Of a stretch of DNA of 64,000 nucleotides, positions 13,765 to 26,793 are shown piece after piece (the stretch's first letter is position 1; every line of letters starts with the position of its first letter). Where the stretch lies: NCBI GenBank assembly GCA_014871385.1, contig CM026427.1:4472988-4536987 (forward strand). Direction: 5' to 3'. The notes below the pieces were generated by a model. That model searched no databases and was not told the origin of the DNA. It saw nothing but the letters and a program-made list of their open reading frames with translations. The DNA comes from Ceratodon purpureus (taxonomy: Eukaryota > Streptophyta > Bryopsida > Pseudoditrichales > Ditrichaceae). Position numbers and translations under genes: made by a program.

Positions 13765-15493
13765 AAAATTCTACCTGCTAAGTTTATAACCCTCACAGAT
13801 TTGATCAACTAATTCTAGGTGAGAAGGCAAGTTGTTCGTGAATTTGACTGGAGCATTGTTTTGCAGCCTTAAGTTGAGAGCGACCTCTCAACTTCAGGCC
13901 AGAGTCCAATGAATACTAGTCTTCGACGGTTTTGTACTGCAAGGTCACCGAAAGCAATGGCCTACCTCTTTCTGTTTACCTTAAAGCGTCAAACTTCACA
14001 TTCACGAAGTTGAAGCCTGCAATAAGCTTACTCCAGATCAGAGCTCGCCTCATTAATGCTTCCTCTGGACCCATTTCTGGTGGTGGATTGTGACACCCTG
14101 CGGAGTGCAGGTCACTGATAATCCAATTACGAACCGACATTCCGGAGCTCCTCCATTATGAACATGTAGTCCTTTCTGGCTCACGCTCTTTGAGCACATC
14201 GGTCTGAGTGACGGATTGCTCCCTCATGTACGTGGGGCCGAACTCATAAACTAATGTTGGCCCACTTGATTGGGATTTGCAAGCTTGGTAAAGTTGTTTA
14301 GGGCTTGAGTGGAGGTGCTCGTTATGGCGCAGGCAGGCAAATCTGCAGACAGGACAACATCTCCACCAACATGGCAGCCTCCGTTGCAGGCTTGCAGCTG
14401 CAAAGGCAACAGCCAAAACCCCGAACGATGCAAAATCTCTTACACTGACACGCTCTTCAAATCCTAAGCCGTGTGCAGCATATTGTCCACCATTTCCATC
14501 TTCATCTGTGATCAGCACAATAGAATTGGAAGATAGTGCTTGGATTTGTAGCATCTGAACAAGGAATGTTGTGATTCAATGAAATGTAGAAGGGCAAAAA
14601 TGTACCAACCAAATTGATTCTGATGTTGAAGATTACTCTTTGTCTGCATTGCTTAATAATCAGTATTATCTTCCTTGTACAGTAGCAGGTACCCTCAGTG
14701 CTCAGCTTTGACAAGATACCAGATAAGGACATTCACCAGAGCGTTCAGTGTGTGCAAGAGCCAGCATACGGTCGCGACTTATTTGCTATGTTTTATACAA
14801 AACTTTCGGCAGCTGTGATAGAAACTGCACATCAATTTTCTCATAGCTGTCAAATTTCGAGTGGGTGTGTAAATTTACAGTGGTGATAAGAGAATTCTGA
14901 TTAGCCAACCATACATCCAATGCTCGCGTTCAACGTACGCATACGCATGTGGGTGCCAGTCATCTACACTGCATGATATGTGGGGTGAATGATGAAGTGT
15001 CGATTTCAAGGGTGACATCCAAGCGGAAATGCCACAGTAAGTTAGTGTCCTTGCTTTGTAAATGTAAGTTAGACTGTTTTTTACAGTGTACCTTATCACC
15101 AATACTGCGAGGTGGGTACTGCTCCCAATATCTAGTACAAAAATGCATGTAGGAAGTACGTCACTGTGGAATGGAGATTGTGTTCATCTATGACCCACCT
15201 TGAACAATGAACTTTGAAGGCCTAATTTTAGAATCATCATTAAGGCTATTGTGTAAGGTAAATAGAGACAGTAGGCACACACTACTTGTGACCATTCTGT
15301 CATCTCAAGGCTTGTCGCCTCATGCTACACAGTGAGCATCCCAAGTTTGCAGTTGTTGTTAATCAAGGATAGGGTCATGATAGATCAGGGTTAATTGCAG
15401 GGTTATAAAAGACTAGCTTTGTTCAAGGACTTCTAACTTAGAAAATGGAATAAGCTGGGTTAGCTCTTCTCACTGTCAAAATAGTTGCAGATG

Positions 15494-15523
15494 CTCTCAT
15501 TTGCATCAAAAAAATAAAAATAA
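15494..15523 (+). mobile_element. Very short retroposon tail with 16-bp target duplication
   Basis: A 30-bp insert, CTCTCATTTGCATC followed by an A-rich tail with interspersed T, lies between two perfect 16-bp direct repeats (15478-15493 and 15524-15539; AAAATAGTTGCAGATG). The TCATTTGC...A-rich 3' end is shared with the insert at 13679-13764. It is an extreme 5' truncation of the same retroposon family. Confidence 0.75.
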
Positions 15524-15868
15524 AAAATAGTTGCAGATGAGCTGATTTACTTATTTGTCTTTTCCAACCAGCAACTTTGCAAATTGCTGAACTTCGTTGA
15601 TTCGTGTTGTGCAGGGCAATGCAAGATACAAAAGGTTTGGCATCAATGAATAGCTATCAGGAGTAATGTTCTAGAAAAATAGTCTAAGACCTCAAGCCAT
15701 TTCTTTGCCAACTGAAAACCATGACTTGATTGCGTCAACGATCACCTAACTTATGTGTAGAAGGGTGGAAACAATGTGAATTTTCAATATTTTGTACCAG
15801 CAATTCCGAGTAGGACATGGAGGAGCCCATCGGCTCCTTAGATTGATCCATTAGGTTCACTGGGTACA

Positions 15869-15985
15869 TACCAGAGTTGTGCGGGTATCTCTTAAATCTG
15901 CTTCTAATGAACATGAGTATGACCACACTAAATGTTACATGTAACTGTTGCGTAGATTTTGTGTGATACCCGCACAACTCTGGTA
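15869..15985. repeat. Foldback with perfect 21-bp arms
   Basis: Left arm 15869-15889 begins TACCAGAGTTGTGCGG; the right arm 15965-15985 is its exact reverse complement over 21 bases, with a 75-nt spacer. Pairing resumes inside the spacer (AAATCT with AGATTT, then weaker matches), so the whole unit is an imperfect long hairpin. The outermost TA on each side could be the TA duplication of a mariner-type MITE, and ACAT also flanks both sides. A microRNA-type precursor is the alternative; sequence alone does not decide. Confidence 0.75.
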
Positions 15986-18900
15986 CATACTACACATTCA
16001 ACACTGTTGTGTACTCCTCACCTGCACTGTTGTACCAATTGCTCTTTCTTCATGACCCAAGAGTATGGTAAGGTAAAGTAAAGCAAACTCTTACCATTGA
16101 GGACCTGCAGTAGTAGTCTCCTATAAATCCTATAAATGCGCTTGTGTCATACACATTCATCCGGAAATTTAACCCTTAAAGGACAATTCCTTGCCTAATA
16201 CCACACCCAAAATTCCTTGTAAACTCCATTTTAAGCACAATTATCTTTTTAATTTGCTTTGGTTCTCTTTTGAAGAAATATAGATCCCTTTAAAATGCTC
16301 CGTTTGGCATTCTAAAAATCCCATTCTATTTTCAATTACTATTATACACTCAAAGTTGTCTTTTTCTTTTATTAATATGAATTATATACTATTAATAAAT
16401 CATAAAAAAAAACCAAAGTTGACCATTTTGATCAATTAACTTTAATTTATGCAACATCCAAATTTAGGACGTCTCACTTTAAGGAGCCATCTTTCTTCCA
16501 TCTATATTTTGATTGTTGAAAATTTTGTTGAACTCAAATTTAATTCAACTCTAAATTTTGTAGTAAAGATCTTGGAATAATTCAAGAACTTTTCAAGATT
16601 TGACACGTATTGTAATACAAGGAGGTCTACTTTTGGATATTTTTTTGTAAATAGAATTAGGACAGTTTTCTGACATTACAAGGTCATTTTTTTTTAAACT
16701 GTATTTTTTTGTCATGGATTCTTTATGCACAAATGTATACACAAAGATGATATTAAGCAACCTTTCACTTTGAACTTAATTTACTACCAAAAAAACTAAA
16801 AACTAAAATACATATTCAAGTTAAAGCGCTTATAGCCAAAGTGTAGATTTTTTTATTTTGTTTTATTTTTAACATCACAGTCTACCTATCTTGTTTTCAT
16901 TTATACATGAGGCATTAAAAAAACAAAAATGTATTTTGATTGAAAAGTTTTGATCATAAGCCAACAAAGCTACAAGTTTGCAAGTCTATTATTAAGTTTA
17001 TAAGTCTATAAATTTATAAGTTTTATCCAATCATGTTGTTTTTTAACTTTCATTTATGTCATGTGGATTTTTTTATTATTTACTATTAAATAGATTTTAC
17101 ATCCTTGGTATCATCCAAAATGATGGCTTTCTTTAGAATGTTTGTAATAAGTTTGTTTAAGACGTAGAATAAATCTACTAGCTTCTTTTAACTATTGTTT
17201 CTTTATAAAATAAATATATATTCACATAGTTGAAATGAACTAATTTCTATCTAATTTTTTACTATTAAAAGTTAGTTTTTTTTCCATTCAAATCATACAT
17301 TTTAACACTTGAAATTGAACTTGTCAGTATTCAAATTATCTCTTTTCGTTTTCCAACATCCCCGAGCGTACTATCTTTTTCTTTATTTACAACAATTCTT
17401 TGTGTGAACTATCTTTGTCAAATTTATTGAGGATACAATCTCTATCTTTCTTTCAAGGCATCTATTCAAATTTATTCATGTCCTATCTACAGCGACTTGC
17501 AGTCTTATTCATGGTCCAATTTTTGTCTGGGTTTGCAACACATCTATTCACATATTCCTATCTCTATCTATAAACCGCATGAATCTTGTCAGGAACCAAC
17601 TCTTTGTCTCTGCTTGTAGCACATCTATCCACTTGTTCCTATCTCTATCTACAAACTGTCTGAGTCCTCTTCAAAATCCAATCTTTGTCTTCGTTTGCAG
17701 CACATCTATTCAAACTTATTTCTATCTCTTTTGACAGCAATTTGCAACAGAGACCATCTCTGTTTTGAAGTTGCTCTTTTGAAAAGTGAGAAACATTCCT
17801 AGCCAGATGGATTTCCCTGAAGCATGCCTGGCAACAAGATATCAATGATACAGAAGGGCCTTAGAAGATCTCAAACAACAACATTGTCCAATAGAGATGT
17901 CTGATTGTGTATTTGCAACTGCATCATGGGCCGGGATGAGAAAACTTTCTCGCCCTACCATGTTAATTCCCCTTGTAACTCTCATCCACGATTAAAATTA
18001 TATTACAACATAGAAAATTTTAGAATATTATAGACCAATATATCACGCTCTACGACACCTCCAATATGAAACATTGCACATGAGTCAGTAGCATCAATAT
18101 AAACAACAAAGCCCTCCCTGAAAGAGTAAAAGGACACTTGGGCAAACCAACCGCACGTCACAAAGCTAAAAATTAACTGCCCACTTCAAAAAGATGAAAC
18201 TCCTTCCGCTTCCTTCATGAACACTCTTTCCACAACAACTTGAAAAAAATTCCAGAACAGGGCAAAAAAAAAAAAAAAAAACACCCCGTTCAGGAACATT
18301 CCGGACGCAGAACCGACACGGAAGGAACGAACGAAGGGGGACTCCGTGCAGGCCAAGGATCGTCGTCAAACCCTAACCCAACAAAACCACCCACATCCAA
18401 ACCCGTCACCCAACCCCAAAACCCTCACAATCATCAAATTATCTAGATTTGAGTACCAAATGAGGTCTTTACCTAGATGATGCCCTGTTTGGGGTACGGT
18501 GACGGGTTTGGGTACTGGGTTCCGGGAACCCTAATCGGGTGTGTTCAGGCTCCAAAACCCCGCAATGATTCATGGCAATCGCCGGTGACAGAGCTTCGAT
18601 CGACGCACTGGGACCACGATCCGATTCTGACACAGTCGCCGGCGAGGGTCAAGGTTTTTCTGGGAAAAATTTGGGCGGATTTGGGCAGGTAACGGCCTCT
18701 TTTTCGTCTGGGTTGTGTCCCCTGGTGTGGAGTTCTTATATATTTTCGATCTGGTAGTATGTGCACAGTAGCAGGAGTTTTGTTCCGGGAGGAGGAGAGT
18801 GTAATCGGTTTGGAAGTTCAGGTGAGCTTGAGATTATTGCTTCATAGTGAGTTTGGGATTCATTTGGGTGATGGATTGCAATTGGGTTGCTGATTTTTTC

Positions 18901-19113
18901 TAGTTTGGAGTTTTTGTTTTGAAGCTTGGGTTGTGTTTTTTTGGGTTGATGGTATTGGGGTGGTGGTTGGAGTTGCGTGAATTTTGAGTTAGGAGATTGT
19001 GATCTTGAGTTTTGGGGTCTGACATGGGAAATTGATTGTAGGTTGGTTTTTGAGAAGTGGTTTGTGTAAGGGGGAGGTGAAGGGAGGGAGGGAGAGTGAA
19101 GGAGTGGGGAGAG

Positions 19114-20747
19114 ATGAAGAACGGAGATGCGGAGCCGCTGCAGGCGGTGGTGGCGGAGCATTTGAAGCAGCTGCAGAAGAAGCAGACTTTTGAAGCTGCT
19201 GCGAAGGCTTTGACGATCCTGGTGCAGGAACGCTATGCGGGAGCGTCTCCAGCTGAACAAAATGCAGTATGTTTCGTTGCTTCGCACAGTGTTGTTTTAA
19301 TTTGTAGGCTAATTGGTTGAGGATTTGTTTCTTATACTGGATTGAGATTCGTCAAAATGGGTATATTATATAGTAAGAGAGTGATGTTGGCACTGAGAGA
19401 TACTCTATTTAATGCAGAGATTGTGTTTTGGAATTGGTTCTGGCATTGATTCGTTCTCACTTCAAGGACTTCTCAACGTGTTTGCAGATCTATGGGGCAG
19501 TGTGCAGGTCAGCCACACTCTTGACGACAAGGTTTACTGGAACGGCGTTTTGGATGGCCGGCCTTTTACTGTTTGAATCCACTGCAGCTGTTGTGAGCCG
19601 GCCTGAGGAGAAGAAGAAAATTAATGGCTTTATTAAACAAGCAAATGAGTTTCTCGGAGAGCAGAGCGAGAGGGATGAATCGGTACCTCCTTCTATGCGG
19701 GCAGGCCCTAGTAAGTCTTCAACTCCACTGGGGGTAGAGTGTCATGCTGCTTATGTGCTATTGACTGTCGATCTAGGCTTGGAAGTAAGGAGGTTTACAA
19801 TTTCTAATGATCTTCATATGTGTATGTGATGGTCAGGTACTCCGTATCTTTTCGAAGGTCAGTTTCCTGTCGGTGGGGGAGCCGAACCACCACGTCCTCA
19901 GTGGTTGCAGTCCCAGAATATGCTCGCCTCCCTCATAAGAGAGCAGGTGCAACATATGCATGCAAGGGACGAGGCTGCGTCTACGGAAGATCGCAACGAA
20001 GAAGGGGGAGAGGGTCAGGAGCGCACAGTGCAACAACTGACGGAAGAACTTCAAAACATCATGGAGACTGTAAACTCCAGGCTTGCAGGGGAAAACATGG
20101 TTCTAAATGATGAATTTATTGGTCTGGAGGAGGCGATTCAAGCAACTCTCCAGGTAGCTATAAATCATCATTACAGCTACCCTGATCATAATATGTTGAT
20201 TGATTCGTCTTCATTTAACTATTTGTCGATTGATTACTGCATGTAACTGAGCCTAAAGGATAAGACTAAGTCTTCAGTGTTTTTCTCTGTTGCGTACAGG
20301 AAATTGGAAGTGTTCCTCGAGGCCCACCCCCAGCATCTAAAGAAGAAGTTGCGAAACTTCCCATCATTGAAGTTACGAAGGAATTTCTTGAGACGGTGGG
20401 CGATGATACAGAATGTGCTGTGTGCCGGGAGAACATGGAAGTGGGAGATAAATTACAGGAGATGCCTTGCAAGCACAATTTTCATCCTCCTTGTCTGAAA
20501 CCCTGGCTGGTAAGACAAACCCGTTCCAGTAAACCTTGTTCCAGTACTCTAGGAGATTCTGTGTTTGAGTTCTAATGCTTTGATTTTACTGTTCCAGGAC
20601 GAGCACAATTCTTGCCCTATATGTCGGCATGAAATGCCCACCGACGACCATGAGTATGAGCGACAGAAAGAACGAGATCGAGAAGCTGAGGAGGAGAGGA
20701 AAGGTGCGGAGAACGCAGTCCGAGGCGGAGAATTCATGTATATTTAG
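19114..20747 (+). CDS. AIP2: AIP2-type RING E3 ubiquitin ligase, 5 exons
   Basis: Exons 19114-19266, 19488-19710, 19837-20153, 20300-20509, 20598-20747; GT-AG borders with matching phases give 350 residues (Arabidopsis AIP2 is about 310). The N-terminal helical part (LQKKQTFEAAAKALTILVQE, then TRFTGTAFWMAGLLLFE) and the block LFEGQF...PPRPQWLQ are family hallmarks. A C3H2C3 RING finger covers residues 270-310 (CAVC ... CKHNFHPPCL ... CPIC). The tail EEERKGAENAVRGGEFMY is nearly invariant in the family. Known: AIP2 ubiquitinates the seed regulator ABI3 and damps abscisic acid signalling. Inferred: the same substrate class here. The gene looks intact. The start is the first ATG of the frame, behind a purine-rich leader. 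Confidence 0.95.
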
Positions 20748-21884
20748 TGTATTGTTCTACATCATTCACTCGCTCCTGCAAATCTTAGTTCTATTCATCC
20801 AACTTATGATCATAAGTTCAATGTCTAGTTCGTACTATAAAGATTCGTGTAAATATTTGTAGTTTCATACAAAGACTGTGATTCCAGTACTGTACAAGTT
20901 ATAGAACTGTCTCTGACTAGGGTCAATGTTGAATAATTCTGTTAATTGTCCCCTTAAGAAGCAAGATACTATCCGGTGTCTTACGGTATATCAAACAGAT
21001 TGCTTGATACTTGAATTGAATGACTACTAGTGTAAGGGCCGCTTTACATACAGAGGCCGGGTCAATTTTCCTTGGGGCTGATTGCATGAAATTTCAACCC
21101 CATTTTGGATGGAGGCTGGAGGCTGGCCTCAACTACCCATTATAATAAAATTATAACCGGGGTTGATTTTCCCATATGTAATGGCCTTGGAGCGAAGAAG
21201 TTAGGCCAATCCAACAAGTCTAAAAAAATTCAGCCCTTCTCTCTCTCTTTATCTCTTTTCATTGCCATTTATATAAAGATTTTAATGGCTCATATGTTCA
21301 TCATGGTTGTTTGAGATGTTATGGCAATATCAACAAACAAACAAACATAACATGAATATAGCCTCAACCATGTATCTAAACTTTCACGTAATATACATAG
21401 ACTAAAAACATAATAAAGTAGTGAATTTAGGCTTCATTTGGCCTCCATATGGTGTTTGAGCTAAAAATTCCAGCAATGATTTGGGAACAAAAATGATGAA
21501 TTATGTGGGTGGATATGAAGGAAGAAGGAAAAAAAAAAGTAGTTGAGGTTTATGGAGGTTTTATCCTTGAAGTCATGAGGTGGAGACCTCAAATCCCGGT
21601 GATACCATTAATGAACTTGATTGGTTAGAACAAAAGTATATTTTATTATAACAGTTTTTTTAATTCAAATCTGATATTGGGCCCGAGGCCAAGAATTGGC
21701 CTCACATTCTTGATGCATCCAATTCATAGATGAGCTACTTTTCTTTTCAAATTTCAGCAAGTAATTTTTTATTTTCTTTTCAAAAGATATTTTTGTATTT
21801 TTTTGGTAATGTATTTTTCACCAAACTTTTACTCAAACTACCAACTTATACAAGTTATGGTATAAATGAATTCTACAAGGTTAA
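20748..21884. other. Intergenic, 3' side of AIP2
   Basis: The first 150 bases are probably AIP2 3' untranslated sequence. From about 21034 to 21190 weakly inverted ends (GGGCCGCTTTACATA and TATGTAATGGCC) suggest an eroded Harbinger-like MITE, without a convincing target duplication. Around 21560-21600 a stretch resembles a pol III B box (CTCAAATCCCGG), possibly an old SINE head. No gene is seen. Confidence 0.3.
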
Positions 21885-22499
21885 CCCTTTAAGGTCCCGA
21901 TTCAACATTGTTTTCAAAGATTTGTTATAAAATGATTGATGAATCAAGAAAATTGACTTGATGTACAAAGCAAAATTGTAAATGTCAATGTGAAGATAAG
22001 ATCTTATGATTGGATTCATCATATTCATTATTAATATTTTAAAAATAAGATTGACTTAAACTACTTATATGGATATTCAGAAAATTACAAGATCTTATTT
22101 TGAAGATCCGTAACGTACAAATGATAGACATCTAGCGCAAAAATTTGAAAAAAATAAAAAATGAATGAAAACATCCAATTTCCACATAAATTGAGCTTCT
22201 AGATTTCATCAGGCGTCAAGAATGTGGACACCAACACGTTAAAGATTAAGCTTCAAATTGGACCCAATTTTTTTTTAGAGTTGATATAAAACAATTGCAG
22301 CCTACTTCAATTTTTTTATCTCATCAATGAAGATAAATCAATGGTCCAATTTTAGAATGAGAGTAATACAGGAAGTCAATTTTGAGATCTAGTGGCTAAA
22401 TATACTAAAAAAGCTTAGATTGAGATTTATTAGGCCTGAAGTAAAAAACATTAAGTTTTTGTAGTTTTAATTTTAAAAAACACTAAGAAACTTTAGAGG
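21885..22499. mobile_element. TTAA-flanked element with CCYYTWAAG ends (candidate)
   Basis: The segment starts TTAA|CCCTTTAAGG and ends CTTTAGAGG|TTAA, so both flanks are TTAA (21881-21884 and 22500-22503) and the ends are imperfectly inverted. The 615-bp interior is AT-rich and non-coding. The same terminal pattern, cleaner, occurs in the element at 40318-41371. TTAA duplications with CC-starting inverted repeats are the signature of the piggyBac superfamily, but TTAA is common in AT-rich DNA and the ends are short, so this is a candidate only. Confidence 0.4.
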
Positions 22500-22503
22500 T
22501 TAA

Positions 22504-23039
22504 ATTTGGTGTCTATGTATATAAAGCAAAGATATCTACAATACTATTTGTATGAATCTTCTATGCTACAACCATCTGCTTTTCAATATTAAGCATACCT
22601 CAAATTACTTTAACATACTACATGAAGAAACTTTCATTACTTGATGGTCCATTGGATTGAACATTACTAGTTTAATATTTTGAATATAATTTTTTAAGTA
22701 ATGAAATGCTTCATAATTTTAAATATGTAAATTTTAGAGAATTAATAGTGTTGATGATGTACTTTACAATCTTTTTATCATAATAGACAAATGTAATTAT
22801 ACGATTAGTGTATAGAAGGTATACATGGAAGAGTTTTGTTCATTCACAATATTGTGTCTCTTGATAAAGCTAATATAACATTAATTATTATTAACATTAT
22901 TATCATTAATAGAATTGTACATATTTTCATGTTTATCATGGTATTAAAACATGTTGAAATTTTTGCAATGCTAAAATAAATCGATGAGCAAAGACGGTCA
23001 TCATGAATTGCTCTCCAAAATTTAACCTAAAAATGAACA
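22504..23039. other. AT-rich intergenic
   Basis: Strongly AT-rich sequence without gene, splice or repeat signals that I can support. It may be the eroded left flank of the copia fossil that follows. Confidence 0.3.
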
Positions 23040-26000
23040 CTGATAAAACAAATAATATTGAAAAGCTAAATTGTGACAATTATGCCACTTGGCAAATTTG
23101 CATCACTCACTTATTGAAAAAAATAATTATGAAAGTTTATTAGAATTGTTGAAGTGAAGCCTACTCCAACTATTGCAATAGATGGCACAATTTTAAATCC
23201 ACCTAATAGTGGTGCAAAGTCTTTTGCTAAGTTGGAAGGAAAAGATGAAAATGTAATGCCAATTTCTATTAAAAATCTGCAAAATATTTATTTTAGAGAA
23301 CTCACACATAATTTTACAAATGAAAATTTGTTGGAACTTGAAATTATTTTTCAAAAAAATGATGTTATGAATAAATGTTATTTACGTTGAAAACATGTTA
23401 GTTTTAAATGGTTGATGGTGAAGTCATATTAAATCATACTTACTCTTTTGAGTTGTTTTTAGAAGAATAAGTAACAGTTTGATTAGTTTACACTGGAGAA
23501 GCCAAGGTAAAGAATACTTGCTAGTCTACCAAAATCATATGAATCCAACACTCAATTGTAAACTAAGACAAGGAGGCTTACTATAGAGGATGTAACATCA
23601 AATACATTACATGAAAATTTGAGGGTGAAGAAAACTGGAACCTCCATTAGCCATGGTGATGTTTCATAAGTATTTTAGAAATGAAAAAAAAATCTTTAGT
23701 AAATCAAAGATATTATAATCCAAGAAATAATAGCTATTTCCTGAATCAAACAAGTACCACTCAAGGTACTTTCAATCATGAATGCTGTGATCTAACTTTT
23801 TTTTAAATTAGCTTCATTTCTTAAAAACATTGTAAATAGAACCAATAAGTGAAATCAATTTGAATTTCATTACAACAATGACTATAGAAATTTGCTTGAA
23901 AATCAAATAGACATATTTCAGTGACCAATAGATTCACTTTGTAAATGTGACTTTACCAATAGTCGCACCTTTCAAAAATTAGGAGGACAAGTAAGGATTA
24001 AGATGAAGATTATTGGAAGAATGTGAAAGTGATGCAGACTTCATAATATATTTGATGCAAGCTTCATAATATATTTGATCGTTCGTAAAAGATCATTAAT
24101 TTCTAGTAAGCGGAATCTTGTTTCTGGTCACTTTTTAAATAGAATCGTATCAATATGAAATATTGTTGCAGGAAATACAAAAATAGCAACCATAATTTCT
24201 CTGGTAATAATTTCAATAGTGGTATTTAACTCTTAATCCATTTTATTCTTTACCTCCTTGGTCTGTCTTGCACTTGCGCTTGAAAGCGTTAATATAGTGG
24301 AATGCATCACTAATTTTGTGCTTTAACAAAGCTTTCAAAAGTCTTGATTTCATCTTGCTAATTGATAGAAGCGAATGACTTCATAGGTTTTAAAAAAAAG
24401 CTTTATGTAAAGTTGTGGTGTTTTCCAATAATTGTTGTTCTAACAATAGTCAAATCCTCCAATAGCCAATACGTTGTTCATTGCTGAAAATTATTCCCAT
24501 TCCAAACATTTTTCTTCCAATAATTCAACAGCTTGTATTAGGAGGACAAGTAAGGCAAAGGAGAAGAAGAAAACACCACACTATATGAATATTAGTCACT
24601 TTTAGGTACTAAAAATATAAAAATTGAATTTGAAGTCTATTTGAATTGATTGTAAAAAACTCTGTCTAATTGAATTACTAATTGTCAATTTGAATTAAAT
24701 CTATGCCAAGTGGGATATGATCATTAGACCATAGTAGAATTTGATAAACAAAACATGCAGTTTGATAAAGAAATTAGCCTAGGTCTATTTGACAATGAAT
24801 TCTACATTTGAAGTACATAATGTCTATTTAAACATGTCAATTTGACAAAGATCAAAACTGTGGATTATAATGTATTCATATGCATAAATTGATGATGTCT
24901 AATTGAAACGGCATTGATGTCAGATTGACTTTAGAATAATAGTAAGAAGAGAAGAGAATTGAAGAGAGCAGTGACTCAATTAAAAATCTAGTATGAACAA
25001 TGAAATCCAAGTTGAGAAGAAACTGAATAATTAGATGATGGTAGTGAGTCTTTTGGAATTCAGAAGGACAAACTGTGAGAGAAATTCATGGGAGAATTTA
25101 GAGAAAGGAAATCTAAGATAGATATTGCAAAGGTTTGTATAATTTACATTGTAAATATTATTGTGGAATAGTACAATGGAAGTGTAAGAATTCTATAAGT
25201 GTGAATTAAAACTCTTGAGTATCATTTGGAAATTCTTAGGTTAAAGTTGGTCACCCAAAATTAATAATAAGAGTGACTTTGTTTGACTTTGTTTTGACAA
25301 GTAGAATGAACATGATAAATGCATAAATAAATGAAGGCTAGAGTAATTACTAAGGATTGATCATCTTTAGTAGTTGATAGTCCTTTGCTACAAAAAAAAT
25401 AGAGAATGTTCATTTAAATTAAATACCAAGTCATTAGAGTATAACCAAATAGTGCAATAGAAGAGTAGAAGTGAGTTTAGTTATAAGGTCTTTATTTAGA
25501 CTTTGTATGATTAAATGTGAAGTAATAAAAGAAATTGATTGTTGAATGTCCAATGGAGATGGGTTGGATGGGAGAAAAGACGAAGATGAGCTAGGAGAGA
25601 GCTTGAGATAAGTGGAACTTTTAGAGCATTTCTCAAAGTATCAATCATGGTCACTATTAAGTAGAATAGTTGATTCTAACCTAGTAATGAAGAAAATTGC
25701 AAGTGCATAAAATGCATTCTCAAATTGAACATATAAAAGAGTGATGGCAATACCTTGAGAGATGATGATTTCAACTACTTGTCTATTTGAACTTCCATAA
25801 TTGTAAAGTAACTTAAGATTATGAATTTAGAAGATAGTTGAAAGACATAGGTGTTTAAGACTTAAGATTTGTAAAAAGATTATTTTAAGCAAATAATTTT
25901 AATCCTACACATCTTTACTCACTATAGTGACCTTTAATTGCGCTATAAATTAAATATAAAGACTTATTTTCGTGACCTGTAGGTAAGTTATAAGCTAAAT

Positions 26001-26640
26001 GAAAATAATACTCCTATGACTTACTACTAATTATAAATTTTACAGATTATAAATCCAAACACGAATTTAATCAAAATAACCACGTCCAGATAGGATTATA
26101 TCCGAGTTCTTCTAATCAATGGTATTTTTTTGAATTAATCCATCAAAATTCTCAACAATCACTTAAAAAGAAAGAAATTTGTAATTGTTATAAGATATTC
26201 GTCATAAGAAAAATAAATTACTCATCTACAGTCATTCAAGGTATTTTTGAACCAATCCTCTTCTATTCCAAGTCCAACACCAACAACAATTGTTGAAGTT
26301 GTTTGAATCACTATCACAAACTTCACAAATTCCACTCTTACAAATGATTGGTATCTAGATTTTGGTGCTACTCATCATCTTATAAATCACGTACAATGGA
26401 TTATAGATTATTTTCTTCTTTATCTAAGAAAACATGTTTATCTTTGTAATAGTAGTGTATAAGAATTTTTTTGCATGTCTATTTACAATACACTATCTCT
26501 TCGTATAATTCAGAGACAAATATATGTGCAACTATGATCTAACATTATTACCACTAATAGAATGACATTCTTTTTCAAATTCTATCACTTTTATCATACA
26601 ATCCTATGATATTACTCCCGTCGTTTTTGAGGAAATCTAA
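23040..26640 (+). mobile_element. Decayed Ty1/copia-family LTR retrotransposon (fossil)
   Basis: A gag-like stretch lies at about 23040-23400 (similarity to the LNxDNYxTW...LLK region of plant copia gag). A protease-like stretch lies at about 26320-26400 (the WYLDxGATHH context). Both are in the plus direction and in family order. The copy is broken, with many interruptions, and the sequence between the two parts is largely unrecognisable. I could not find a pair of LTRs. The high AT content and heavy decay suggest an old insertion. Limits are approximate. Confidence 0.6.
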
Positions 26641-26699
26641 AGTAATATTATCCAAAAATGCAATTGAAAAACCAAAAATCTAGTAATATTGAAATAAAC

Positions 26700-26703
26700 A
26701 AAA
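26700..26703 (-). terminator. Pol III terminator of tRNA-Leu
   Basis: A run of four T on the minus strand begins 9 nt beyond the tRNA 3' end, the usual minimal RNA polymerase III stop signal. Confidence 0.6.
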
Positions 26704-26706
26704 GGT

Positions 26707-26716
26707 GACACGTGTC
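26707..26716. promoter_or_regulatory. Palindromic G-box/ABRE-type motif
   Basis: GACACGTGTC is a perfect 10-bp palindrome with the ACGTG core bound by plant bZIP/bHLH factors. A second copy of the core in ABRE-like context (CGACACGTGG) lies at 26805-26814. The pair flanks the tRNA and sits 270-375 bp upstream of the next gene's ATG. The first overlaps the tRNA 3' end, so part of its conservation is due to the tRNA. Confidence 0.35.
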
Positions 26717-26793
26717 GACAGTGGGATTCGAACCCACGCCCTTTCGGACCAGTACCTGAAACTGGCGCCTTAGACCAACTCGGCCATATCGAC
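26713..26793 (-). tRNA. tRNA-Leu(CAG)
   Basis: The minus strand folds as a class II tRNA of 81 nt. The acceptor stem is GTCGATA/TGTCGAC with discriminator A. The A box is TGGCCGAGTTGG and the B box GGTTCGAATCC. The anticodon stem CCAGT/ACTGG encloses the loop TTCAGGT, which puts CAG at the anticodon. A variable arm (GGTCCGAAAGGGC region) of leucine type is present, and no intron. CCA is not encoded, as expected for a nuclear gene. A T4 terminator follows. It appears functional. Confidence 0.95.

Larger units (their letters stand above)
9765..19113. other. Gene-poor AT-rich region
   Basis: No supported gene. The composition alternates between strongly AT-rich blocks (10900-11400, 12100-12700, 16200-17900) and more balanced blocks (11500-12060, 13000-15200) whose open frames, up to 132 codons, carry no recognised domain or coherent splice pattern. 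It contains two short retroposed fragments and a foldback listed separately, a 10-bp perfect stem with 4-nt loop at 13871-13894, and a run of 18 A at 18264-18281. 18300-19113 is probably promoter and leader of the AIP2 gene that follows. Confidence 0.4.

Noticed and set aside
14156-14554. 132-codon minus-strand frame
   Set aside because: Begins plausibly but the second half is Arg/Cys/Trp-rich with no family similarity and no joining exon.
21034-21190. Possible small Harbinger-like MITE
   Set aside because: Ends match only loosely and flanks (TAA, TTG) do not form a duplication.
23154-23390. 78-codon plus-strand frame as a stand-alone gene
   Set aside because: Part of the decayed copia fossil.
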